This document shows, in pieces, positions 16,346 to 24,464 of a DNA stretch of 64,000 bases. The stretch is from Nocardia terrae (lineage in GTDB: Bacteria; Actinomycetota; Actinomycetes; Mycobacteriales; Mycobacteriaceae). The DNA lies in assembly GCF_009760405.1 (NCBI RefSeq), contig NZ_WRPP01000013.1:147591-211590 (forward strand), read 5' to 3'. A program made the position numbers and the translations under genes. The notes beneath the pieces were generated by a model. That model was not told the origin of the DNA. It did no database searches and was given only the letters and a program-made list of their open reading frames with translations. How positions within the stretch are numbered: position 1 is the first letter of the stretch; each line of letters starts with the position of its first letter.

Positions 16346-17455
16346 ATGAGAATCGGGGTTCCGCGGGAGGTCAAGGAGCAGGAGTATCGGGTCGCACTCA
16401 CCCCGGCCGGTGCCGGGGAGCTGGTGGGGCACGGGCACGAGGTGCTGATGGAGGTGGGGGCGGGCGTCGGGTCCGGGTTCCCCGATGCCGACTATGTCGC
16501 CGCCGGTGCCCGGATCGTGCCCACTCCGGAGGAGGTGTGGGGTGCGGCGGAGCTGGTGATGAAGGTGAAAGAGCCCATCGCCGAGGAGTATTCGCGGATG
16601 CGGGACGGGCAGGTGCTGTTCACCTTCCTGCATCTGGCGGCCTCGCGGGAATGCACCGACGCGATTCTGCGGTCCGGGATCACCGCCATCGCCTACGAGA
16701 CCGTGCGCGCCGCGGACGGCACCCTGCCGCTGCTCGCGCCCATGAGCGAGGTCGCGGGGAAGCTGGGCAGTCAGGTCGGGGCCTATCACCTGATGTCGCC
16801 GCAGGGCGGGGCCGGTGTGCTGCTCGGCGGGGTGCCGGGCGTGCGGCCGGCGGACGTGGTGGTGCTCGGCGGCGGGGTCGCGGGCAGCAACGCGGCGGTC
16901 GTCGCGGTCGGGCTGGGGGCGCGGGTCACGGTGCTGGACACCAATATCGCGCGATTGCGGGAACTCGACGCGCGGTTCGGCGGGCGGGTCACCACCCTGG
17001 GATCCAATGCCGCCGAGGTCGAGAAGGCGGTGCTGGCAGCGGATCTCGTGATCGGGTCGGTGCTGGTGCCCGGGGCGCGGGCGCCGAAGCTGGTGTCCGA
17101 CGCGCTGGTCGCGCACATGCGGCCGGGCTCGGTGCTGGTGGACATCGCCATCGATCAGGGCGGGTGCTTCCAGAGCTCGCATCCGACCACCCACGCCGAA
17201 CCGACGTTCCCGGTGGCCGATTCGCTGTTCTACTGCGTGGCGAACATGCCGGGCGCGGTGCCGCACACCTCGACGGTGGCCCTCACCAATGTGACGATGC
17301 ACTACGCCCGCGCGATCGCCGACCTCGGCTGGCGGGACGCCTGCAAGGCCGATCCCGGTCTGGCGCAAGGACTCACGGCCCATGCGGGCCAGCTGTACTC
17401 GCCGGAGGTCGCGGCCTCCCACGGGCTGCGGCCGGTGACACGCGTCGCCTCCTGA
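16346..17455 (+). CDS. ald: Alanine dehydrogenase
   Basis: NAD-dependent enzyme interconverting L-alanine with pyruvate and ammonia. At 369 residues it has the usual length. The N-terminus MRIGVPREVKEQEYRVALTP is diagnostic; catalytic Lys and His lie in VMKVKEP and FTFLHLA; the nucleotide fold is VVLGGGVAGSNAA with VLDTN binding the ribose. In mycobacteria this enzyme is induced in hypoxia and on alanine; nothing upstream shows its control here. Start 16346 is chosen over the longer frame on family alignment. Confidence 0.96.
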   Translation: MRIGVPREVKEQEYRVALTPAGAGELVGHGHEVLMEVGAGVGSGFPDADYVAAGARIVPTPEEVWGAAELVMKVKEPIAEEYSRMRDGQVLFTFLHLAASRECTDAILRSGITAIAYETVRAADGTLPLLAPMSEVAGKLGSQVGAYHLMSPQGGAGVLLGGVPGVRPADVVVLGGGVAGSNAAVVAVGLGARVTVLDTNIARLRELDARFGGRVTTLGSNAAEVEKAVLAADLVIGSVLVPGARAPKLVSDALVAHMRPGSVLVDIAIDQGGCFQSSHPTTHAEPTFPVADSLFYCVANMPGAVPHTSTVALTNVTMHYARAIADLGWRDACKADPGLAQGLTAHAGQLYSPEVAASHGLRPVTRVAS

Positions 17456-17463
17456 AATACGGG

Positions 17464-17505
17464 CGGGCCCGCGATCGGAGGAATCCGAGTGCGGGCCCGT
17501 CGTTT
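17464..17505 (+). terminator. Terminator after ald
   Basis: Arms CGGGCCCGC (17464-17472) and GCGGGCCCG (17491-17499) with a short inner stem, then TCGTTTT. It separates ald from the convergent sigma factor gene, whose stop is at 17513. Confidence 0.8.
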
Positions 17506-17512
17506 TCGTCGC

Positions 17513-18457
17513 TCAGTGCGACTCGCCCAGCGGCCAGTCCGGTTCCTTGTCGTCGGGCAGATGGATCTTGTCGGGATTGCGGACCACGTCGATCTTGGTG
17601 ATCCGGCCCTCGTCGATGGTGAACGAGAAGACGCCGGTGTACTTGCCGTCGAACACCACCAGCCCCGGACGGCCGTTGACCAGTACCGAACGGCCCCACG
17701 CGCCACCGATATTCGACGCGAACTCCAGGAAGCCGAGCAGCGTCTTGGCCACCTTGTCCGCGCCGTGCATCGGATGCAGGAAGGCCTGCACCTTGCCGCC
17801 GCCGTCGGAGGTGAAGGTGACATTGCTGTCGAGCAGGCCGAGCAGCGCGCTCAGGTCGCCCGAACGCCAGGCGACCGCGAAGGCGGAGACCACCTTCTCG
17901 TGCTCGTCGGCGCTGGCCGGGAAGCGGGGCGTGCCGTTCTCCACGTGTTTGCGGGCGCGCGAGGCCAATTGCCGTACGGCCGCCGGGGTGCGGCCGACCA
18001 CCTCGGCGACCTCCGGGCCGGTCATGCCGAAGACGTCCTGCAGCACGAAGGCGGTGCGCTCGGCGGGGGACAGGGATTCCAGCACCACCAGCAGGGCGGT
18101 GGTGACGCGCTCGTCCTGGGAGATGCGGTCGGCCGGATCGTCCCAGGCGGTGATCTCCGGCTCCGGAAGCCATTCGCCCACATACTGTTCGCGCCGGGCC
18201 CGCGCGGAACCCAGCTGGTCGAGGGCCAGGCGGCCGGTCACCGTGGTCAGCCAGGCGCGCAGATTCTCGATCTCCGCGCCCTCCGGGCTGGTGTCGTAGT
18301 AGCGCACGAGTCGCAGCCACGCCTCTTGCACCACGTCGTCGGCGTCGCTGAGGCTGCCGAGCGTGCTGTAGGCGACCCGCCGCAGATAGCCTCGGTGTTC
18401 CTCGAACTGCCGGGCCAGCTCGGCCTGATCGGGCCCGTTCCGCCGCTCGTCACTCAT
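17513..18457 (-). CDS. ECF sigma factor with SnoaL-like C-terminal extension (ECF41/SigJ type)
   Basis: An RNA polymerase sigma subunit that redirects transcription. Sigma region 2 (LARQFEEHRGYLRRVAYSTL, DADDVVQEAWLRLVRYY) and region 4 (LSPAERTAFVLQDVFGMTG, EVAEVVGRTPAAVRQLASRA) are followed by a ~110-residue NTF2/SnoaL-like domain. That domain holds the DGGGK motif typical of ECF41, where it controls activity in place of an anti-sigma factor. The usual ECF41 partner, a carboxymuconolactone decarboxylase or oxidoreductase gene, is not next to it. Start 18457 (MSDERRNG) has GAGGGTG upstream; 18472 is also possible. Confidence 0.92.
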   Translation of the reverse strand: MSDERRNGPDQAELARQFEEHRGYLRRVAYSTLGSLSDADDVVQEAWLRLVRYYDTSPEGAEIENLRAWLTTVTGRLALDQLGSARARREQYVGEWLPEPEITAWDDPADRISQDERVTTALLVVLESLSPAERTAFVLQDVFGMTGPEVAEVVGRTPAAVRQLASRARKHVENGTPRFPASADEHEKVVSAFAVAWRSGDLSALLGLLDSNVTFTSDGGGKVQAFLHPMHGADKVAKTLLGFLEFASNIGGAWGRSVLVNGRPGLVVFDGKYTGVFSFTIDEGRITKIDVVRNPDKIHLPDDKEPDWPLGESH

Positions 18458-18649
18458 CGCACCCTCGCTCACTCACGCTCGCCCGGTCGGGCGAGCCGTC
18501 TACAGAACCGACGAATCTGCTCGGCGGACTGTGACATTCTCGCGGAAATCTATCGAAGTCGACCGCGCGGTCTGGTTATTGGGACCGGCCGGACGCCAGT
18601 CCCGCGCACCGGATCAGTGGCGGCATTCGATTCGGTGTCGGCGCGGGAT

Positions 18650-19705
18650 TCAGCGTCGACGCGGCCAGGTGGTCGCCGCGGCGGCCAGCACCGCGACCAC
18701 CTGAACGGCTTCGGACAGCCGCACCGCACGCCGCAGATCGCGCACCCGGGGCACCGGCCCGTCGCCGAGCGTGGGGCGCATCTCGACCCCGTGCCGATAC
18801 TCCGTCTTCCCGCCGAGCGTCACGCCCAGCGCCCCCGCCATCGACGCTTCCGCCACACCGGCGTTCGGACTCGGATGCTTCGCCGCATCCCGCCGCCACG
18901 CCCGCCACGCGTTCGCGGGCCGCCCGCCGACCACCGGCGCCAACGCGGTCGTGATCAGCCCACTGACCCGAGCCGGCACAAGATTCGCCACATCATCGGT
19001 CCGCGCCGCCGCCCACCCGAACCGCCCGTACCGCTCGTTCCGATACCCCACCATCGCATCGAGCGTGTTCACCGCCCGATAAGCCAGCAACCCCGGCACC
19101 CCCGCGACCGCACCCCAGAACAGCGGCGCCACAGTCGCATCCGAGGTGTTCTCCGCGATCGACTCGAGCGCCGCCCGCGCCAAACCATCGGCATCCAGCA
19201 ACGCGGGATCCCGCCCACACAACGAAGGCAACAACTCCCGCGCCCCCGCGACATCCCCCGCCTCCAGCCGATCCGCCATCTCCCGCCCGGTCTTCGCAAG
19301 CGTCGTCCCGCCGAGCACGGTCCATGTCGCAGCCGCCGTCACCACCACCTCCCCGAGCCCTCGGGCCAGACCGCGATCGGCCCGGATCGTGCTGCGCCGC
19401 CGGGACATTCGACTCACACTGTGGTCCGGCCGGTAGACGCTTTGCCGCCGCAAGACCCGCGACCGAATCCCGCCCCGGCCGCTCACCGCCCCTCGCAGCC
19501 CGATCCCCACCCCGGCCACCGCTCCGACCAACAGCACCTCGTGCACCACCCCGGCAGCGCGACCATCCCGATAGGTGAACTCCTCCACCTTCATCGCCAC
19601 CGACCCGAACCCCGCCACTGGATGCCCCCGCCGCGGATCCCCGAACACGCGGTCCACCCCGAACCCGAGCACCAGTCCCACCGCAGTAGCCATCCCGATC
19701 CGCAC
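18650..19705 (-). CDS. cobD: Adenosylcobinamide-phosphate synthase CobD/CbiB
   Basis: Integral membrane enzyme of cobalamin synthesis, attaching aminopropanol phosphate to adenosylcobyric acid. The 351 residues show the family start GLVLGFGVDRVFGDP, the conserved LDADGLARAALESIAENTSD, PLFWGAVAGVPG and YRAVNTLDAMVGYRNERYG, and HPSPNAGVAEASMAGALG. A basic stretch at about residues 80-112 (SRVLRRQSVYRPDH) is longer than in most relatives. cobC and an RNase H/CobC-like fusion lie on the far side of the inserted element. Confidence 0.94.
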   Translation of the reverse strand: MRIGMATAVGLVLGFGVDRVFGDPRRGHPVAGFGSVAMKVEEFTYRDGRAAGVVHEVLLVGAVAGVGIGLRGAVSGRGGIRSRVLRRQSVYRPDHSVSRMSRRRSTIRADRGLARGLGEVVVTAAATWTVLGGTTLAKTGREMADRLEAGDVAGARELLPSLCGRDPALLDADGLARAALESIAENTSDATVAPLFWGAVAGVPGLLAYRAVNTLDAMVGYRNERYGRFGWAAARTDDVANLVPARVSGLITTALAPVVGGRPANAWRAWRRDAAKHPSPNAGVAEASMAGALGVTLGGKTEYRHGVEMRPTLGDGPVPRVRDLRRAVRLSEAVQVVAVLAAAATTWPRRR

Positions 19706-19846
19706 CCCGCGAGGCTATCCGAGCCCCATCCCGCCCCCACGCGCCCTACCGTCGAGGACTCGGCCCGATGCGAACCCTCGCCCTCGACTCGGTCACCTCC
19801 GGCCCGCCCTCGTGCCCGACGGTAACCTCCCGCCTCCCGCCAATTT

Positions 19847-19909
19847 CGTCGAGTGGCACACCACCGAGGGGATTTGTCCGTTCCCCCCTCGCTGGTGTGC
19901 CACTCGACG
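19847..19909. repeat. Long inverted repeat between SURF1 and cobD genes
   Basis: 17-base arms (19847-19863 and 19893-19909) pair perfectly, and the inside pairs further (GAGGG with CCCTC), giving a hairpin of about 63 bases in the 231-base gap. It sits after the stop of the SURF1 gene and may end its transcription, but no T-run follows. A small dispersed repeat is also possible. Confidence 0.7.
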
Positions 19910-19936
19910 TCGCTGGTCGGGTGGGCTTGCGGCGGG

Positions 19937-20890
19937 TCAGCGGCGGGTGCCGCCGTAGCGGTCGGTGAGGCGGGCCTCGTTGGTGGTGGGTTTCGTGGCG
20001 GGGGGCGGGTCGTTGGGTTTGGTCGGTTTCGAGGCGACGGGCGATTCGGCTGCGGCAGTGGCGGGCTCGTTCATGTCGCGGGGCGCGGCGGGTTGGGTGG
20101 CGGCTTCGGCTTTTTCGCGGCGGCGGGCGCGGATTTCGGCCCAGATGAAGTAGCCGAGGCCGAGGGGGGCCATGACGCCGAAGGCCAGCCATTGCAGGCC
20201 GTAGGAGAGGTAGGGGCCGGCGTCGAGTTGGGGGAGGGGGTCGGGGGTGAAGGCGCCGGGCTGGTTGGGTTCGAGTTGGAGGTAGCCGCCGAGGCCGTCG
20301 GTGGGGATGGGGGTGAGGGGCAGGCCCATCACCGTGGCTTCCTGGGCGGTGTCGGTCGTATAGACCTGGCGGTAGCCCTCTTCCGTGGTGGGGGGCTTCT
20401 TGTCGATGACGCCCTCGGAGGCGCGGACGCGGGCCTCCAGATGCTGGGTGCCGGTGGGCGGGGCGGCGATGACGGCGGGCGGATGGGTGCCGCCTTCGGC
20501 CGCCGCGAGATTGCCGCGATCGACCAGCAGGGTGCGGCCGTCGTCGAGGCGGAAGGCGGCGAGCACGGTGTAGGCGGGCTGGCCGTCGAGGTGGCGCAGC
20601 CGCACCAGCACGGTCGAATCCGGGACGTAGGCGCCGTCCGCGGTGACGCGCCGCCACTCGGTGTCCTTGCCGCTGCCCGAGAGCATGGTGGTGATGTCGA
20701 CCGGGGCGGCGTGCACCGAGTTCGCGATGCGGTCATTGCGTGCGGAGGTCCGCGTGTTCTTGCCGAGCTGCCAGGGCGCGAGCACCGAGAAACACAGGTA
20801 GGCGAACCCGACCACGACGACCGCGAGAATCAGCCAGCTGGGCCGCAGCAGAAAGGTGAGGCGCCGCAGCACGGAAGTCTTCGAGCTCAT
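19937..20890 (-). CDS. SURF1-family cytochrome oxidase assembly protein
   Basis: A 317-residue membrane protein that helps insert haem a into cytochrome c oxidase. Two membrane helices frame an extracytoplasmic domain: one near residues 18-38 (LILAVVVVGFAYLCFSVLAP, then WQLGKN), one near 243-262 (YGLQWLAFGVMAPLGLGYF). Family signatures WQLGK and LVDRGNL-type are present. The C-terminal tail is Ala/Pro-rich. The start overlaps the ptpA stop by 4 bases (ATGA), so the two are coupled, as in mycobacteria. Confidence 0.93.
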   Translation of the reverse strand: MSSKTSVLRRLTFLLRPSWLILAVVVVGFAYLCFSVLAPWQLGKNTRTSARNDRIANSVHAAPVDITTMLSGSGKDTEWRRVTADGAYVPDSTVLVRLRHLDGQPAYTVLAAFRLDDGRTLLVDRGNLAAAEGGTHPPAVIAAPPTGTQHLEARVRASEGVIDKKPPTTEEGYRQVYTTDTAQEATVMGLPLTPIPTDGLGGYLQLEPNQPGAFTPDPLPQLDAGPYLSYGLQWLAFGVMAPLGLGYFIWAEIRARRREKAEAATQPAAPRDMNEPATAAAESPVASKPTKPNDPPPATKPTTNEARLTDRYGGTRR

Positions 20891-21378
20891 GCGGTCCGGC
20901 CTCCGGACTGTTCGCCGAGTTGCTCACGCACCCACTCGAGGAGTCCCGGCATCGCCGCCTCGATCTGCTCGCGCACCGACGCGAAGTCGGCCTGGTCCCC
21001 GTAGTAGGGGTCCGGCACCGACCGCCCGGTGGCGGACGGATCGAAACTCCGCAACAGCCGCCGTCGATCCGAGGGCACCCCCAGCCGCGCCAACTCCCGC
21101 TCGTGCCCGGTGTCCAGCGCCACCAGCAGATCGGCGTCCCGATGCTCGGGCCCGATCACCGCCGCACTGTGCCCGATCGGATACCCGTGTGCCACCAGCT
21201 CCTTCGTGGTCCGGTAGTCGGCTTCGTCCCCCACGTGCCAACTCCCGGTCCCGGCACTGCTCACCCGCACCCGATCCGCCAGCCCGTCCCGTTCCAGGTA
21301 CGCGGCGAAGATCTTCTCGGCCATCGGGGACCGGCAGATATTGCCGGTGCAGATAAACGTGACGTGAAGTTCACCCAT
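20887..21378 (-). CDS. ptpA: Low-molecular-weight protein tyrosine phosphatase, 5' end supplied by the inserted element
   Basis: A 163-residue cysteine phosphatase. The P-loop is FICTGNICRSPMAE (Cys about residue 11, Arg 17) and the general acid Asp is in SVPDPYYG. In M. tuberculosis the orthologue is secreted into macrophages; that role is not shown here. The gene is interrupted in an unusual way: the mobile element joins within codons 9-14, so the first codons (MGELHVTF) are element DNA that restores the frame. The displaced chromosomal start survives at 32362-32427. The integrase gene ends 24 bases upstream on the same strand, so ptpA may now be read from the integrase transcript. Confidence 0.95.
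   Translation of the reverse strand: MGELHVTFICTGNICRSPMAEKIFAAYLERDGLADRVRVSSAGTGSWHVGDEADYRTTKELVAHGYPIGHSAAVIGPEHRDADLLVALDTGHERELARLGVPSDRRRLLRSFDPSATGRSVPDPYYGDQADFASVREQIEAAMPGLLEWVREQLGEQSGGRTA
21341..21354. repeat. Left attachment core (attL) inside ptpA
   Basis: TTGCCGGTGCAGAT is identical to 32381-32394. The flanks at both ends encode the same ptpA segment (LHVTFICTGNI) with third-position differences, as expected when an element carries a copy of the target gene start. The exact crossover cannot be placed within the 14 bases. Confidence 0.85.
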
Positions 21379-21402
21379 GGTTGCCCAGCTCAGACATGGT
21401 TT

Positions 21403-22647
21403 TCAGGCTGCTTTCGTCTCCGCATTTTCGGCCTTGGCAAGGTTTTGGCAAGGTGCAGGGCTGTAAGCCTTGTCCATGGCAACCGCCACCCGGTCTAGGT
21501 CGGTATCGAACAGGTCCGCGTACGTCTTCAAGGTAATCGACGGGTCAGAGTGACCGAGCATCCGCGCCAGCGCCAGAACGTTAGCCCCAGCCGACACAGC
21601 GAGGCTCGCGCACGTGTGGCGGAGATCGTGGGGAGTGACCCGCTGAATCTTCGCCCGCTTAACCGCGCCAGCGAACCAGCCGTCACCATGCTTGGACCGA
21701 GGTAGGTACTCGTCAGGGTCGCCAGGGTGAGGGAACAGCAGGGCGTCACCTAGCTTGCCCTTGGTGCGTTTCTTCAGCTCCACCATGACGAACAGCGGCA
21801 CGGGAACGGTCCGCCACTTGTCGCTCTTGGTAGTGCCTACCTCGATGCCGTCTGACAGCTGTACGGCGTTCTCAGACACGATGAGCCTGCCCCTGGTGGC
21901 GTCAACGTCACGCACCCGCAGCGCTACCGCTTCACCCCAACGCAGACCGCAGTACGCGAGGACAAGCACCAGCGTTCGATGCTGCCCGGCTTCCTTCGCT
22001 AACCGCTGTACGTCGTCGTTGGTGAGGTATACGTGCCGCTTCTTGGTCAGCTTGGGCACGCCATCAATCCCACGGGCAGGGTTGCCCTTGATCGCTCCGC
22101 GCTTCTTAGCAAGGTCGAGAATGCCGACCAGCGTTGTGTGTGCCTGCCGGATGAGGGAAGCCCCATCGGAGACCTTCCCGCCGCGTGCTTTGGCCTTCTC
22201 CGCTCGTTCCTGAGCTTCAAGGAGCAGGTCTGTAATCCAGGCTTCTACCGCGTCACTGGTGATCGCTGAGACCTTGACGTTCTCCCACCTGGGTTTAACG
22301 TGCAGTCGCCACGATCCTTCGTTCGCGGTGTAGCTGGATTTCTTGTTCGCGGCCTTCTTCGCCTTCAACCAGTCGGGGGCTAGCTCTCCTACCGTGATCC
22401 TGCCCTTGGACGGCGCTACGTACTCGCCAGCGTCAATGCGAACCTTGTTGTTGGCCTTGAAGGTTCGTGCGTCTTCCAGGCGTTCAAACCCTCGCTTCTG
22501 GGACTGCTTCCCTTCGGGGGTCTGGTAGACGACTCGGTAGCGAATTCCTTTGTCGCCGGGTCGCTCTGGCTTCACCCGGTAGGCGTAGATTCCTGGGTCT
22601 TTGACCTCCGGTAGTGGTGGGAGCTTCTTCGCTGCCTTGGTGGTCAT
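21403..22647 (-). CDS. int: Tyrosine recombinase integrase
   Basis: A 414-residue site-specific recombinase that integrates the element. The arm-binding and SAM-like core-binding N-terminal parts precede a catalytic domain with Arg236 (YCGLRWGEA), His340 and Arg343 (TPHDLRHT), His366 (MLGHSD) and the nucleophile Tyr376 (LKTYADLF). All catalytic residues are present, so it should be active. It lies 62 bases from the attachment core, the normal position for such genes. Transcription runs toward ptpA. Confidence 0.96.
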   Translation of the reverse strand: MTTKAAKKLPPLPEVKDPGIYAYRVKPERPGDKGIRYRVVYQTPEGKQSQKRGFERLEDARTFKANNKVRIDAGEYVAPSKGRITVGELAPDWLKAKKAANKKSSYTANEGSWRLHVKPRWENVKVSAITSDAVEAWITDLLLEAQERAEKAKARGGKVSDGASLIRQAHTTLVGILDLAKKRGAIKGNPARGIDGVPKLTKKRHVYLTNDDVQRLAKEAGQHRTLVLVLAYCGLRWGEAVALRVRDVDATRGRLIVSENAVQLSDGIEVGTTKSDKWRTVPVPLFVMVELKKRTKGKLGDALLFPHPGDPDEYLPRSKHGDGWFAGAVKRAKIQRVTPHDLRHTCASLAVSAGANVLALARMLGHSDPSITLKTYADLFDTDLDRVAVAMDKAYSPAPCQNLAKAENAETKAA

Positions 22648-22673
22648 TCGGCGTTTCCTGCCCTCTCGTGGTT

Positions 22674-22946
22674 CTAAGCGTTCACGTTCGCCGTACTGAG
22701 GGGCACGGCTAGGTCTGACGCGGTGAGGTGGCCGGTTGCGTACAGGCCAACGATTACGGGATGGGCGTAGGCGCGACAGATCGCGATCACTGTTTCCGGG
22801 TTGGGTTTTCCGCCGCTGGTGTTGAGTCTCTTGTACAGCGTCGTGTGTTCGACGCCGATTCGAGCGGCTACGGTCCTGTAGCTGTCGCCGCCTGTGACCT
22901 CCTGATACCAGGAGCGCCAGGCTTCGACGGGTTGGTTTGCTGGCAT
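22674..22946 (-). CDS. Small helix-turn-helix protein, likely element repressor
   Basis: A 90-residue protein with an HTH: DSYRTVAARIGVEHTTLYKRL, then PNPETVIAICRAYAHPVIVGL. This layout recalls small immunity-repressor-like proteins of actinophages. It lies upstream of int on the same strand and divergent from the excisionase-like gene, with a palindrome in between, so control of the int/xis switch is a reasonable inference. The start ATG 22946 has only a weak ribosome binding site. Confidence 0.75.
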   Translation of the reverse strand: MPANQPVEAWRSWYQEVTGGDSYRTVAARIGVEHTTLYKRLNTSGGKPNPETVIAICRAYAHPVIVGLYATGHLTASDLAVPLSTANVNA

Positions 22947-22983
22947 GTTTCCAGACCTACAGTGTTGCCAATCTTCAACGCAA

Positions 22984-23002
22984 ACTAAACGGTCGGTTTA
23001 GT
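22984..23002. promoter_or_regulatory. Operator-like palindrome ACTAAAC-N5-GTTTAGT
   Basis: Perfect 7-bp dyad (22984-22990, 22996-23002) in the 261-base divergent region between the repressor-like and excisionase-like genes. Its AT-rich composition contrasts with the surroundings. It is the best candidate for a repressor site controlling both promoters. Confidence 0.55.
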
Positions 23003-23207
23003 GGCGTGGACAACAAGGCTGTTCGGTCTGTGTGCGACCGCATGACGACACGGATCGAATGGGGAGCCGGTCAACACCGCCCGCAAAGGTCGTTGACCAG
23101 GTGTTATCCCCTGTTCTCCCTGGTCGAGCCGGGCGCACTGTCGGACAGGTGGTGTGAACTCCTCTCGTCCACAACGGACCACAGAAAAGCCGAGAGGAGC
23201 ACACGCA

Positions 23208-23387
23208 ATGCCTACGACCATGACACCCGCGAAGGCCGCAGAGATTGCCGGATGTCACCTGAATTCAATCTACGCAGCACTACTGTCCGGCGAACTGAAG
23301 GGCTATCAGAGGAGGGCTCCCCGAGGACGTTGGCGAATCTTCCCCGAAGACTTGACCCGCTGGATTCGCGGCGAAGCCCCAGCCTGA
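23208..23387 (+). CDS. Excisionase-like HTH protein
   Basis: A 59-residue MerR-like winged helix of the excisionase/AlpA type: MTPAKAAEIAGCHLNSIYAA, wing GYQRRAPRGRWRIF, then EDLTRWIRGEAP. Such proteins bind attachment sites and reverse integration. The ATG at 23208 follows GAGAGGAG by 6 bases. The stop is one base from the initiator gene, so they form an operon and excision would be coupled to replication. Confidence 0.8.
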   Translation: MPTTMTPAKAAEIAGCHLNSIYAALLSGELKGYQRRAPRGRWRIFPEDLTRWIRGEAPA

Positions 23388-23388
23388 G

Positions 23389-24246
23389 GTGGTCGAGTTG
23401 TCCAAGGAGCAAGACCCGCCACGGTTCGAGGTGAAGCGCCACAACAAGCCAAGAGACGGCTTCACGGTGATTCGCAACGAATTTCACCGAACGCGCCTGT
23501 CCCTCAGGGCGAAAGCTGTCATGTGTTTCCTGATGACCCACGATGAGCGTTACCAGCTCTCCAAAGCCCTGGTAGCCGAATGTCTGGGCTTAAACCGAAG
23601 GACGGTCATGGGAGCTATAGCGGACGCGGAGAGAAGTGGGTACCTGGTTAGACAGCCGGTTACCGGTCTGCGTAACCAGCTAGTGAACATGAACTACCAC
23701 GTTTCGGATATTCCATTCACTGACGCGGAGAAGGCGGACTTGCGGTGCACTCTGAGGACTGCGCGGGAGGTTCCGGAGGCTTCTCTATCCGAGCGGCTGA
23801 ACTCGATGGCAGTGTGTACACAATACACACCAGACCTACCAGAGGAGTATGCAGAAAATGCACACTACTGTGCAGAAAACGCACACTCCAACGATGAGGA
23901 CGAACGGCAGTATGCAGAAAATGCACTCGACGGTGTGCAAAAACTGCATGCATTAGAAGACCAAGAGAATACTACTAGTATTAGTACTTCTACTCTTAGT
24001 AAATATCTCTCTAGTAGTGAGAGCGAGTCTGACGACTCGGACGCGGAGAAGGGCAGAGAACAGGAGTCGGTTGATGAGCTTCGGGATGAAATCTACTTCG
24101 AGATGGAATCCAGGGGCTTGGACGCTGAGTATGACTTAGAGCCCTGGTGGTATAACAACGTCAGATTTACCGATTGGCGGTTGGATGACGATTGGGATGG
24201 GCTAGTTGGTCTTCTGGGATGGGTTAGGGACCAGGAGAAGCGCTAA
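23389..24246 (+). CDS. Replication initiator-like protein (lambda O-like organisation)
   Basis: A 285-residue protein. The N-terminal ~100 residues form a winged helix typical of phage replication organisers: FTVIRNEFHRTRLSLRAKAV, then LSKALVAECLGLNRRTVMGA and DAERSGYLVRQP. The middle is low-complexity (YAENAH repeated) because the DNA there carries iterons. A Ser/Thr-rich, acidic linker and a small C-terminal domain (EPWWYNNVRFTDWRLDDDW) follow, the latter perhaps binding a helicase or primase. Origin inside the initiator gene is the lambda O arrangement. No helicase gene is seen, so host DnaB or a helper phage may be used. Start GTG 23389 is a choice; TTG 23398 is possible. Confidence 0.75.
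   Translation: MVELSKEQDPPRFEVKRHNKPRDGFTVIRNEFHRTRLSLRAKAVMCFLMTHDERYQLSKALVAECLGLNRRTVMGAIADAERSGYLVRQPVTGLRNQLVNMNYHVSDIPFTDAEKADLRCTLRTAREVPEASLSERLNSMAVCTQYTPDLPEEYAENAHYCAENAHSNDEDERQYAENALDGVQKLHALEDQENTTSISTSTLSKYLSSSESESDDSDAEKGREQESVDELRDEIYFEMESRGLDAEYDLEPWWYNNVRFTDWRLDDDWDGLVGLLGWVRDQEKR
23848..23948 (+). repeat. Iterons: TGCA-N5-TGCA type, 21-bp phased, inside the initiator gene
   Basis: TGCAGAAAATGCAC at 23850, TGCAGAAAACGCAC at 23871, TGCAGAAAATGCAC at 23913 and TGCAAAAACTGCAT at 23935. Starts are 21, 42 and 22 bases apart, so the sites fall on one face of the helix, with one position (about 23892) degenerate. Each site is itself a short dyad. Just upstream, GTGTGTA and TACACAC (23812-23830) form another inverted repeat. 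This is the expected form of a replication origin bound by its initiator. Confidence 0.8.
23962..24016 (+). other. AT-rich tract next to the iterons, likely DNA unwinding element
   Basis: About 55 bases rich in A and T, with many TAGTA/CTAGTA steps, directly after the iterons and still inside the initiator gene. It stands out strongly in this GC-rich genome. By analogy with lambda and iteron plasmids it would be the melting site of the origin. Confidence 0.6.
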
Positions 24247-24464
24247 CCGGAGATGGACGCTTTGGGTCGGGGAACTTCGTTCCCCTTCCTCCGCGTCACG
24301 GCGTAGCCGCCTGAAGTGTCATTTCGGGACACTACGTCTTAGAGCCATTCTCCGGGATTAGATCCATCGAACCTAGAGGTATGTACCCGAACGCCCTAAA
24401 AATGGCTCAGCGTTTGATTCTGAGCCGGGAATCGCTATTTCAACGATGGGGAGGTGAGTGGGAA

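Noticed and set aside
23848..23948. CRISPR-like spaced repeats
   Set aside because: Only four short (14-base) repeats, partly overlapping dyads, inside a coding frame with 21-bp helical phasing; this fits iterons, and no cas gene is present.
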